Positions 24,220 to 30,992 of a stretch of DNA of 64,000 nucleotides are shown piece by piece. Origin of the DNA: Oxalobacteraceae bacterium (GTDB lineage Bacteria > Pseudomonadota > Gammaproteobacteria > Burkholderiales > Burkholderiaceae_D); assembly GCA_013284265.1 (NCBI GenBank), contig JABTBR010000028.1:23180-87179 (forward strand). The letters are read 5' to 3'. The notes under the pieces are model-generated. The model worked only from the letters and a program-made list of their open reading frames with translations, did not search any database and had not been told where the DNA came from. Made by a program: the position numbers and the translations under genes. Positions within the stretch are counted from its first letter, which is position 1. Every line of letters begins with the position of its first letter.

Positions 24220-24264
24220 GCCGCAGCCGGCGGCCCGCCAGCCTTACCCCTTGCACTCTTCACT

Positions 24265-24870
24265 TCAAGCACGCCTGCGCCAAACCATCCAGCGCTCGCG
24301 CCCGGCAAACACGGCGATCGAATCGCCAACCGGCTGATCGTCCACGCAGTCGAAGTTTTCCTCTAACAGCCCCTCCAGCACTGCCCGGCTGATGCCGAAC
24401 GGCGGCCCCTTGGGCGACTCGTCAAAGAAGAAATACCCGGCCAGCAAGGCACCCGGCGCCAGCAACTCGGTCCAGCGCGCCGCCACCCGCGGCCACATCG
24501 CACGCGGCATCGCGCATAAAAACGCCCGTTCATACATCAATTGCACGGGCTGCGCCGGCGTGTAGGCAAAGAAATCCGCCTCCAGCACCCGTTGCGCCCA
24601 GGGACCGGCGGCCACCTTGCCGGCCGCCACGGCGACGGGCGAGAAATCGATCGCCGTCGCATCCCAGCCGGCCTCGGCCAGAAAAGCCAGCTCATACGCG
24701 GCGCCGCAGCCCGGAATCAAGGTGCTCAGCGGTGCCGGGGCGGCCGCGACGAATTGCCGCAGCGCCTGCGGCACGCCGCCCATGTCCCAAGGCGTGAACT
24801 GGCGGGCAAAACGCTCATCCCAGAAGGCCGGGTCCAAGGGGTCGCGCTGGTGGAACACGGGTGCCGTCAT
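24265..24870 (-). CDS. SAM-dependent methyltransferase, thiopurine methyltransferase family
   Basis: A 201-residue methyltransferase of the TPMT type. The N-terminal signature FWDERFARQFTPWDMGGVP is characteristic, and motif I reads LIPGCGAAYEL followed by the acidic AIDFSPVAV. Family members methylate small S, Se or Te nucleophiles, or halides and isothiocyanate-type substrates; the substrate here is unknown. The start at 24870 uses a TAGGAG that overlaps the ubiB stop codon, so it is translated with ubiB. Confidence 0.85.
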   Translation of the reverse strand: MTAPVFHQRDPLDPAFWDERFARQFTPWDMGGVPQALRQFVAAAPAPLSTLIPGCGAAYELAFLAEAGWDATAIDFSPVAVAAGKVAAGPWAQRVLEADFFAYTPAQPVQLMYERAFLCAMPRAMWPRVAARWTELLAPGALLAGYFFFDESPKGPPFGISRAVLEGLLEENFDCVDDQPVGDSIAVFAGRERWMVWRRRA

Positions 24871-24878
24871 GGCCGCTC

Positions 24879-26447
24879 CTAGAAGTTCAGGTGCCAGCGC
24901 AGATACAGCTGGAAGCCCAGCACGCCCATCCCGAAGGCACCGGCGAAGTAGATCACAAAGCTGAGCAGGCGGTTGGTGCGCTGCTGTTCATGGATCAGGA
25001 TGCGGAACAGTTCGCTGTTATCGGGCGCCTTCTCGCCGCCCTGCTCCAGCGCGCGGTGCAGCAGGTGCGGCAGCTGCGGGAAGATATGCGCATAGCGCGG
25101 CGCCTCGGCCTTCAGGCGCTCCCACATGCCTTGCCAGCCGACCTGCTCGGCCATCCAGCTTTCCAGATAGGGCTTGGCGGTTTTCCACAGGTCCAGGTCG
25201 GGGTCGAGCTGGCGGCCCAGGCCCTCGATATTGAGCAGGGTCTTTTGCAGCAGCACCAGCTGGGGCTGGACTTCCACATTGAAGCGGCGCGAGGTCTGGA
25301 ACAGGCGCAGCAGGATCTGGCCGAAGGAAATATCCTTCAGCGGCCGGTCGAAGATCGGCTCGCAGCAGGCGCGCACGGCCGATTCCAGTTCGTCGACCCG
25401 GGTTTCCTTGGGCGCCCAGCCGGACTCGATGTGGGCCTCGGCCACGCGCTTGTAGTCGCGCCGGAAGAAGGCCAGGAAGTTCTGCGACAGGTAATCCTTG
25501 TCGAAGTCGTTCAGGGTGCCGACGATGCCGAAGTCGAGCGCGATGTAGCGGCCGAAGGTGGCCGGATCTATCGATACCAGAATATTCCCCGGGTGCATAT
25601 CGGCGTGGAAGAAGCCGTCGCGGAACACTTGCGTAAAGAAGATCTCGACGCCATCGCTGGAGAGCTTTTTCAAGTCCACGCCGGCCGCTTCCAGGCGGTC
25701 GATCTGGGACACGGGAATGCCGTGCATGCGTTCCATCACGATCACGCTCGACGAGCAGTAATCCCAGTACATTTCCGGCACCAGCAGCAGATCGGAGTCG
25801 GCGAAGTTGCGGCGCAGCTGGCTGGCGTTGGCGGCCTCGCGCATCAGGTCGAGCTCGTCGTGCAGGTATTTATCGAACTCGGCGACCACCTCTTTCGGTT
25901 TCAGGCGCTTGCTGTCGGCCCAGATCCGGCCTATCAGTTCGGCCGCGATATGCATCAGCGACACATCCTCGTCGATCAGCTTTTTCATGCCCGGACGCAG
26001 CACCTTGACGGCCACTTCCTTGCCATCCCTGAGCACGGCGAAGTGCACCTGGGCGATCGAGGCCGAGGCCACCGGGGTGCGCTCGAAGCTGGCGAACAGA
26101 TCATCGGGATGGGCGCCCAGCGATTTGCGGATCTGGGCGATGGCCAGGTCGGAGTCGAAGGGCGGCACCCGGTCCTGCAGGCGCGCCAGCTCTTCCACCA
26201 GATCGAGCGGGATCAGGTCGCGCCGGGTCGACAGCACCTGGCCGAACTTGACGAAGATCGGGCCCAGGTCTTCCAGCGCCATGCGCAGGCGCTCGCCGCG
26301 CGGGGCGGAAATGTCGCGCCAGAAAATCAGGGTGTCGATCAGCTTGGCGGTACGCGGCACTTTCAGGCCGGAGATGGCGATTTCATCGAGGCCGTAACGG
26401 ATGACAACCCGCAGAATTTTGAACAGGCGTAGGAGTTTCAGAATCAT
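24879..26447 (-). CDS. ubiB: Ubiquinone biosynthesis ABC1/UbiB-type atypical kinase
   Basis: A 522-residue UbiB needed for early ring hydroxylation steps of ubiquinone synthesis. Landmarks are the KxGQ region FVKFGQVLSTRRDLIP, the Ala-rich nucleotide loop VASASIAQVH, the catalytic-type HADMHPGNIL, and LDFGIVG (the kinase DFG). Two C-terminal hydrophobic helices (about residues 495-520) anchor it to the inner membrane. The start overlaps the ubiJ stop in an ATGA junction. The frame stays open far upstream, but that part is the antiphase of ubiJ. Confidence 0.95.
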   Translation of the reverse strand: MILKLLRLFKILRVVIRYGLDEIAISGLKVPRTAKLIDTLIFWRDISAPRGERLRMALEDLGPIFVKFGQVLSTRRDLIPLDLVEELARLQDRVPPFDSDLAIAQIRKSLGAHPDDLFASFERTPVASASIAQVHFAVLRDGKEVAVKVLRPGMKKLIDEDVSLMHIAAELIGRIWADSKRLKPKEVVAEFDKYLHDELDLMREAANASQLRRNFADSDLLLVPEMYWDYCSSSVIVMERMHGIPVSQIDRLEAAGVDLKKLSSDGVEIFFTQVFRDGFFHADMHPGNILVSIDPATFGRYIALDFGIVGTLNDFDKDYLSQNFLAFFRRDYKRVAEAHIESGWAPKETRVDELESAVRACCEPIFDRPLKDISFGQILLRLFQTSRRFNVEVQPQLVLLQKTLLNIEGLGRQLDPDLDLWKTAKPYLESWMAEQVGWQGMWERLKAEAPRYAHIFPQLPHLLHRALEQGGEKAPDNSELFRILIHEQQRTNRLLSFVIYFAGAFGMGVLGFQLYLRWHLNF

Positions 26448-27127
26448 TGAGGGTCCAGGGGTTGTTGCACGGACGCGGCGCCAGCGGTGGCGACAGTCGC
26501 GCCGGCGGCCTTGCGGGCGGCCAGTTTCTTGTCCAGCTTGGCCAGCCGTTTGTCGGCGCGCTCGACATCGTCGCGCAGCCGCGCCACGTCGGCGGAGAAG
26601 GCTTCCACCACTTGCGGGCGCAGCAGTACGGGTTTTTCTTCCAGCAGGTATTCGGCCACATTGCCGGCCAGCTTGCGCTGGCTGTTGAGCAAGCCTTCGA
26701 AGGCGGCGCGCGCGCCAGCCACCAGGCGCACGGCGGCGATCGGGCCGACGATTTTTTCCAGGTCGTGCTCGGCTTCCCAGCGCAGCGACTGGCTCAGGCG
26801 CGAGATCGCGTTGGCGAATTCGGCGTCGCCCTCCACCTTCACATAGGAAAACGCGCGTTCGCGGTTCTGCGCCATCAACGGCAGCTCGGACAATTTGAAG
26901 CGGATCGTCACGCTGGCGGCGCTGTCGGCCGGGGCCGCCTCCACCAGGCCATCGCCCCCCACGCGCAGGCGCAGCGCCACGCTGCCGGCATCGATGCAGG
27001 CGGTCTTGCCGGCGTGCAGGGCCAGTTCGCGGCGCGCCCAGGGTTCCTGGGCCAGCAAATGGTTGATGGTGGCGCTGACGGGCAGCAGCAGCGCCGGTGG
27101 CAAAGCAGAGGAATTCGGTGGGGTCAT
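26444..27127 (-). CDS. ubiJ: UbiJ-like SCP2-domain protein
   Basis: A 227-residue protein. The N-terminal two-thirds is an SCP2 lipid-binding fold (GKTACIDAGSVALRL; VTIRFKLSELPLM; GDAEFANAISRL), and the C-terminus is a charged helix likely to form a coiled coil (VARLRDDVERADKRLAKLDK). UbiJ is an accessory factor of the soluble ubiquinone-synthesis complex. It sits immediately upstream of ubiB with an ATGA overlap, as in the ubiE–ubiJ–ubiB order of E. coli. The ATG at 27127 is taken; a TTG lies 15 bases upstream. A strong terminator ends only 13 bases before this start. Confidence 0.85.
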   Translation of the reverse strand: MTPPNSSALPPALLLPVSATINHLLAQEPWARRELALHAGKTACIDAGSVALRLRVGGDGLVEAAPADSAASVTIRFKLSELPLMAQNRERAFSYVKVEGDAEFANAISRLSQSLRWEAEHDLEKIVGPIAAVRLVAGARAAFEGLLNSQRKLAGNVAEYLLEEKPVLLRPQVVEAFSADVARLRDDVERADKRLAKLDKKLAARKAAGATVATAGAASVQQPLDPQ

Positions 27128-27140
27128 TCGTTGGCCGCTC

Positions 27141-27171
27141 AAAAAACAAAACCGCCCGGAAAGTGGGCGGT
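27141..27171 (-). terminator. Strong terminator directly ahead of ubiJ
   Basis: On the minus strand ACCGCCC (27165-27171 side) pairs with GGGCGGT (27151-27157 side) around a seven-base loop, followed by TTTGTTTTTT. It is the terminator of the Tim44-like gene but lies within the leader of ubiJ. Confidence 0.8.
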
Positions 27172-27184
27172 CTTGATCTTACCA

Positions 27185-27211
27185 GTTTGCCGGGAAATTT
27201 CCCCGGCAAAC
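27185..27211. other. Perfect 10-bp stem hairpin upstream of the terminator
   Basis: GTTTGCCGGG and CCCGGCAAAC are exact inverted copies around a seven-base loop, between the Tim44-like stop and the ubiJ leader terminator. It may be a second transcript-end or RNA-stability structure. Confidence 0.6.
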
Positions 27212-27249
27212 ATGCGCATCAGGGCGAGCAAACAGCTCAGGCCAGCTGT

Positions 27250-28197
27250 TTAGGCCAGTTGCTGGATACCGGCCAGCATCCAGCCGCTGTTGCCGTTGAC
27301 TGGCTTGGACAGGTTCCACACTTCCTGGAAGGGCTCGGCCAGCGCATCGGCGGCAGGCTTGATCGAACCGATGAACTTGACGCTGGCGACGTAGTCGCTG
27401 CCTTCGGTTTCAATGCCCAGCAGCTCGGCGTCGATGGCGACGACGTCGGTGAAGTCTTTTTGCGCGCCGCGTTCGGTGATCTGCATCTTCAGTTCGGCGA
27501 ACACTTCCGGCGTGGTGAATTCACGGATATCGGCCACATCGCCCTTGTCCCAGGCGGCTTGCAGGCGGATGAAGTTGCTCTTGGCCACACGCAGGAAGCC
27601 CGGGGTATCGAAGTCGGCCGGCACGCCCCAAGGGGTGTGTGCGACCGGCGCGGCGGCCACTGGCTGCAGCGGCTGAGCTGCATCCTGCTGCTGGAATGCC
27701 GCAGGCTGGATGCGCGAACCGATTTCCGGGGTGCTGTTGAAGTTCTGCGGCTGAGGCACATTGCCGCCGAAATTACCCTTGAAGCCAGCCGGAGCCGGCG
27801 TCGCGCCACCCATCTTGCTGCGCACCAGGCGGAAGATCAGGAAGGCTGCGCCGGCGATCAGTGCGATCGTCAGCAGCGAACCGAGCATACCGGCCATCGC
27901 GCCGCCCATGCCGAAGTGCGACAGCAGCGCGCCCACACCCAGACCCAGCAGTGCGCCGCCCAGGATGCCCTTCCATGGGCTCGCTGGTTTAGGCGGCACG
28001 GCCGGCGTAGGCGTGGCAGCGGGTGCGGCGGCCTGACGCGGAGCCTGCGGCGCAGGCGTCGGCGCCACGCGGCTGACGTTTTGCGATTGACGGCCAATCG
28101 AGCGGCCGCCACCCATCGGGCGGGCGGTCGCCTCGGCCAGCATGGTGAAGACGGACACGGTCAGCATGGCACCGATCAGGATTTTTTTAAGGTTCAT
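27250..28197 (-). CDS. Tim44-like domain membrane protein
   Basis: A 315-residue protein. It has an N-terminal hydrophobic leader (residues 6-23), a Pro/Ala-rich linker (about 45-75), a Gly-rich membrane segment (about 78-125, GGALLGLGVGALL and LLTIALIAGAAFLIFRLV), and a C-terminal Tim44-like domain (about 190-315) containing WDKGDVADIREFTTPEVFAEL. In mitochondria Tim44 tethers Hsp70 to the import channel; bacterial homologues are inner-membrane proteins of unclear role. It lies between ubiE and ubiJ, a linkage usual in this order. Confidence 0.87.
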   Translation of the reverse strand: MNLKKILIGAMLTVSVFTMLAEATARPMGGGRSIGRQSQNVSRVAPTPAPQAPRQAAAPAATPTPAVPPKPASPWKGILGGALLGLGVGALLSHFGMGGAMAGMLGSLLTIALIAGAAFLIFRLVRSKMGGATPAPAGFKGNFGGNVPQPQNFNSTPEIGSRIQPAAFQQQDAAQPLQPVAAAPVAHTPWGVPADFDTPGFLRVAKSNFIRLQAAWDKGDVADIREFTTPEVFAELKMQITERGAQKDFTDVVAIDAELLGIETEGSDYVASVKFIGSIKPAADALAEPFQEVWNLSKPVNGNSGWMLAGIQQLA

Positions 28198-28215
28198 GGC
28201 AATTCCTACAGTTGA

Positions 28216-28950
28216 CTACAGTTTGATACCAGTGTGTAAAGCGGCCACACCTGCCGTCAGATTAAAGTATTCGACCCGTTCCAGGCCGGCGTCCTGCATC
28301 ATCGTTTTCAGGGTTTCCTGATCGGGATGCATGCGGATCGATTCGGCCAGGTAGCGATAGCTGTCGGCATCGCCGGCAATCTTGGACCCCATCCACGGCA
28401 ACACCTTGAACGAATACACATCGTAAGGTTTTTGCAATGGCGCGGCCACCTTGGAAAACTCCAATACCAGCAATTTACCACCCGGCTTGAGGACGCGGCG
28501 CATTTCCGCCAGCGCCTGGTCTTTATGGGTCATATTGCGCAGGCCGAAGGCGACGCTGACGCGGTCGAAATAATTGTCCGGGAAGGGCAATTTTTCGGCG
28601 TCACACAGCAATGTGGGGGTCAACAGGCCGCGATTCAAGAGGCGATCGCGACCAACCCGCAACATCGACTCATTAATATCGGTCAACCAGACCTCGCCCG
28701 TCGGCCCCGCCTGCTTGGCGAAGACCTTGGCCAGGTCGCCGGTGCCGCCAGCGATGTCGAGCACCTTGAAACCGGGGCGCACGCCCGCGTTAGCGATGGT
28801 AAACATCTTCCACAGACGATGCAGGCCGGCCGACATGACGTCATTCATCACATCGTACTTGGCGGCGACAGAGTGGAAAACCTTGGCGACTTCGTGGACT
28901 TTCGCGTCTTCGGAGACGGTTTTGTAACCGAAATGGGTGGTATTGGTCAT
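28216..28950 (-). CDS. ubiE: Ubiquinone/menaquinone C-methyltransferase
   Basis: A 244-residue SAM methyltransferase that C-methylates the quinone ring. The N-terminus THFGYKTVSEDAKVHEVAKV is the UbiE signature, motif I is VLDIAGGTGDLA, and FGLRNMTHKDQALAEM and the C-terminal FNLTAGVAALHTG are typical. It leads the ubiE–Tim44–ubiJ–ubiB run and follows the DUF971 gene, with a repeat core between. Confidence 0.96.
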   Translation of the reverse strand: MTNTTHFGYKTVSEDAKVHEVAKVFHSVAAKYDVMNDVMSAGLHRLWKMFTIANAGVRPGFKVLDIAGGTGDLAKVFAKQAGPTGEVWLTDINESMLRVGRDRLLNRGLLTPTLLCDAEKLPFPDNYFDRVSVAFGLRNMTHKDQALAEMRRVLKPGGKLLVLEFSKVAAPLQKPYDVYSFKVLPWMGSKIAGDADSYRYLAESIRMHPDQETLKTMMQDAGLERVEYFNLTAGVAALHTGIKL

Positions 28951-29020
28951 TGGTGGAGGCCTGTTAGTTTGCCTGCATTATACAAGCGTGCCGCTGCATT
29001 TCATTCTTCACCCGAGACCA

Positions 29021-29076
29021 CAAACCGGGGTCAGACCCGTCGGGTCTGACCCCGGCACTTGTCCCTGGGTGTAAAA
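29021..29076. repeat. Modular palindromic repeat, copy 3 (core mainly)
   Basis: A core-like palindrome occupies 29027-29053, but the inner letters are swapped relative to the other copies (TCAGA on the left, TCTGA on the right, centre GTC). A degenerate right arm (GGCACTTGTCCCTGGGTGT) follows. It separates ubiE from the upstream DUF971 gene. Confidence 0.7.
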
Positions 29077-29105
29077 AATGCCCGGAATACGGTAGAAACG
29101 GATAT

Positions 29106-29540
29106 TTAGTGCTTGTGCCCGCCACCGCAACCGCCCTCTTTCGGCGGCGCCGTCAGCGTCATCCCCGGCTCGCGCCCGCTATCGCCCTCAAAACCGGAAG
29201 CATGCAGCCGCGCCATGTAATCCTTCCACAACTGCTCCTGCTCGCTGCCCAGCTTGTACAGATAGTCCCAGGTATAGAGGCCGGTGTTATGCCCATCGCT
29301 AAACGTCGGCTGCACCGCGTAATTGCCCACCGGCTCCATCGCGCTGATGCCCACATCACGCTTACCCACCTGCAGCACTTCCTGCCCCTGGCCATGGCCA
29401 CGCACCTCGGCCGACGGCGAATACACGCGCAGCAGCTCGAACGGAATCTCGAAGGCGGCGCCGTCGTCAAAGCTGACGTCGAGTACGCGCGACTTGCTGT
29501 GAACGGTCAGGCCGGTAGGCTGGGGAGTAGACTTGCTCAT
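29106..29540 (-). CDS. DUF971 family protein
   Basis: A 144-residue protein with the DUF971 fold (HSKSRVLDVSFDDG; FEIPFELLRVYSPSAEVRG; GNYAVQPTFSDGHNTGLYTW), the same domain found at the N-terminus of gamma-butyrobetaine hydroxylases. The C-terminus is GGCGGGHKH, a Cys/His-rich tail that might bind a metal. Family members next to ubiE are common in betaproteobacteria; the function is unknown, though related domains occur in Fe-S cluster proteins. Confidence 0.85.
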   Translation of the reverse strand: MSKSTPQPTGLTVHSKSRVLDVSFDDGAAFEIPFELLRVYSPSAEVRGHGQGQEVLQVGKRDVGISAMEPVGNYAVQPTFSDGHNTGLYTWDYLYKLGSEQEQLWKDYMARLHASGFEGDSGREPGMTLTAPPKEGGCGGGHKH

Positions 29541-29654
29541 GGTGATTTCTTATTCAGGAATGGCGACAGCTAGCAGTGTAAGCCATTGCGGGGAAAGAGG
29601 ACAAACCGGCAACAATTTGCCAGCGGTGCCAGCTTGACACCACAATAGCCAAAA

Positions 29655-29668
29655 CGTTAGTCTTAACG
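29655..29668. promoter_or_regulatory. Candidate operator in the tacAT promoter region
   Basis: CGTTA-GTCT-TAACG is an inverted repeat about 120 bp before tacA. A TTGACA lies at about 29632-29637, so the repeat overlaps the position expected for the -10 region. This fits autorepression by the ribbon-helix-helix antitoxin. Confidence 0.35.
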
Positions 29669-29786
29669 AAGACCGCAAGGCCTCAGCGAAGCCGCTAAAT
29701 TGCGACGAAATGATCCAGGCACAAGCGGACTAGCGAAAGAAGTATTACCTTTAATGGCGCTATATAGCCCCAGAAAGAAGGACAAC

Positions 29787-30104
29787 ATGGCAAGTAATGA
29801 ACGTGGCCGGATTACAGCCAGGGTTTCTTCCGTAGTCGAGGAAACCTTGAAGGAAGCGGCGGAATTGAGCGGCGTGCTGCTGAACCAGTTTGTAGTGCAA
29901 GCCTCACTGGAAAAAGCGCAGCAGATTATCGACAGAGAACGCTTTCTAAAGCTTTCCCGCGCTGACGCGGACTTGATCCTGAACGCCCTTGCCGGGGAGC
30001 CGCAGCCCAACCCAGCAATGGTGGAACTGTTTGAACGCCATAAGGAGCTGACCAAGAATGATTTATTTAACGGAACAGCTCGACACAAAACAAAAACAAC
30101 ATAA
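29787..30104 (+). CDS. tacA: DUF1778 ribbon-helix-helix antitoxin (TacA-like)
   Basis: A 105-residue antitoxin. The N-terminal RHH DNA-binding part is ASNERGRITARVSSVVEETL, followed by the family core LSGVLLNQFVVQASLEKAQ and a flexible C-terminus expected to wrap the toxin. AAGGA precedes the ATG at 29787; the frame is open upstream without homology. Its last 47 bases overlap the toxin gene, the usual coupling for this type II toxin–antitoxin pair. Confidence 0.88.
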   Translation: MASNERGRITARVSSVVEETLKEAAELSGVLLNQFVVQASLEKAQQIIDRERFLKLSRADADLILNALAGEPQPNPAMVELFERHKELTKNDLFNGTARHKTKTT

Positions 30105-30555
30105 GATCGCTGAATTCGATTGTGGCGTTCCAGCGTTAAATACTTGGCTCAAAACGCAGGCAGGCCAAGCGGCAAGGAAGGCTCGCTCAATCACCTACGT
30201 CATTGCCGATGACGACCAAATGGTATTAGGCTACTTCGCGTTGGTCGTGCGCAGACCCTACCCCACCGAACTGCTTCCCGAAGAATTTTCAGCCGCATTT
30301 CCCGTCACTGTACCGACAACCCTACTGGCCCGGCTCGCGGTGGCTCTGCGAGTTCAAGGCAATGGCGTCGGTGCCACCCTACTGGTCGAGGCCATGCAGA
30401 GAATTCGGCAAATGGCTGCGGTCAATGGCGATGTCTTGCTGTTCGTCGATGCAAAGGACGGCCAAGCGAGTTTCTATCAGAAATATGGTTTCACACCGTT
30501 GGCATCTGAGCCGCAGACACTGTTCACCCGCATCGATCAGATTCCGGCTCAGTAA
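30058..30555 (+). CDS. tacT: GNAT-family toxin (TacT-like acetyltransferase)
   Basis: A 165-residue GNAT acetyltransferase. The acetyl-CoA loop is visible as LARLAVALRVQGNGVGATLL (RxxGxG/A pattern) and the likely catalytic Tyr sits in FYQKYGF near the C-terminus. TacT-type toxins acetylate the amino group of charged tRNA and block translation. The gene overlaps the antitoxin gene, and its end overlaps the convergent HIT gene by seven bases. AAGGAG lies 12 bases ahead of the ATG. Confidence 0.88.
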   Translation: MIYLTEQLDTKQKQHKIAEFDCGVPALNTWLKTQAGQAARKARSITYVIADDDQMVLGYFALVVRRPYPTELLPEEFSAAFPVTVPTTLLARLAVALRVQGNGVGATLLVEAMQRIRQMAAVNGDVLLFVDAKDGQASFYQKYGFTPLASEPQTLFTRIDQIPAQ

Positions 30556-30992
30556 CGCCTGTCCAGGCGCGCGACGATATCGGCGTGCAGCGCTGGCAGC
30601 AGCGCGCGGCGCGCGGCCAGGGCGGCCGGGTCGGATACGCGCTGAGCAGTTGCCCAGGTCGGTTGCGGGAAATGGGCATCGTCCAGATAGCGCGGAATCA
30701 CATGCCAGTGCACATGCGGCGTCATATTGCCGAAGCTGGCCAGGTTGACCTTTTCCGGCGCCATGACGGCGCGCTGGGCCTCCTCGACCTGCCACACCAC
30801 CTCCATTACGCGCGAACGTTCCGCAGCGGACAGATCGCTCATTTCCTTGACGTGGGCATGCCAGACCACCCGGCAAAAACCGGGATAGTCGGGCTCGTCG
30901 ACCGCGATCACGGCCAGTTGGGCGTCGCGCCAGATCGGCGCGGCCTTGCCAGCCTCGAACGAGGCCAGCAGGCTGCACAGATCGCAGGCCAT
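30549..30992 (-). CDS. HIT-family hydrolase
   Basis: A 147-residue histidine-triad protein. The catalytic motif is HVHWHVIPR (HxHxHxx), preceded by the conserved LASFGNMTPH. Family members hydrolyse nucleotide phosphoramidates or dinucleoside polyphosphates. The start at 30992 overlaps the stop of the upstream oxidase gene (TAATG), so the two are translationally coupled. CDLC at the N-terminus may be part of a metal site. Confidence 0.88.
   Translation of the reverse strand: MACDLCSLLASFEAGKAAPIWRDAQLAVIAVDEPDYPGFCRVVWHAHVKEMSDLSAAERSRVMEVVWQVEEAQRAVMAPEKVNLASFGNMTPHVHWHVIPRYLDDAHFPQPTWATAQRVSDPAALAARRALLPALHADIVARLDRRY

Noticed and set aside
24879..27209. A single 776-residue fusion of ubiB with an upstream extension.
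   Set aside because: The extension is the antiphase of ubiJ and is Arg-rich without homology; UbiB starts at 26447 with an ATGA overlap.
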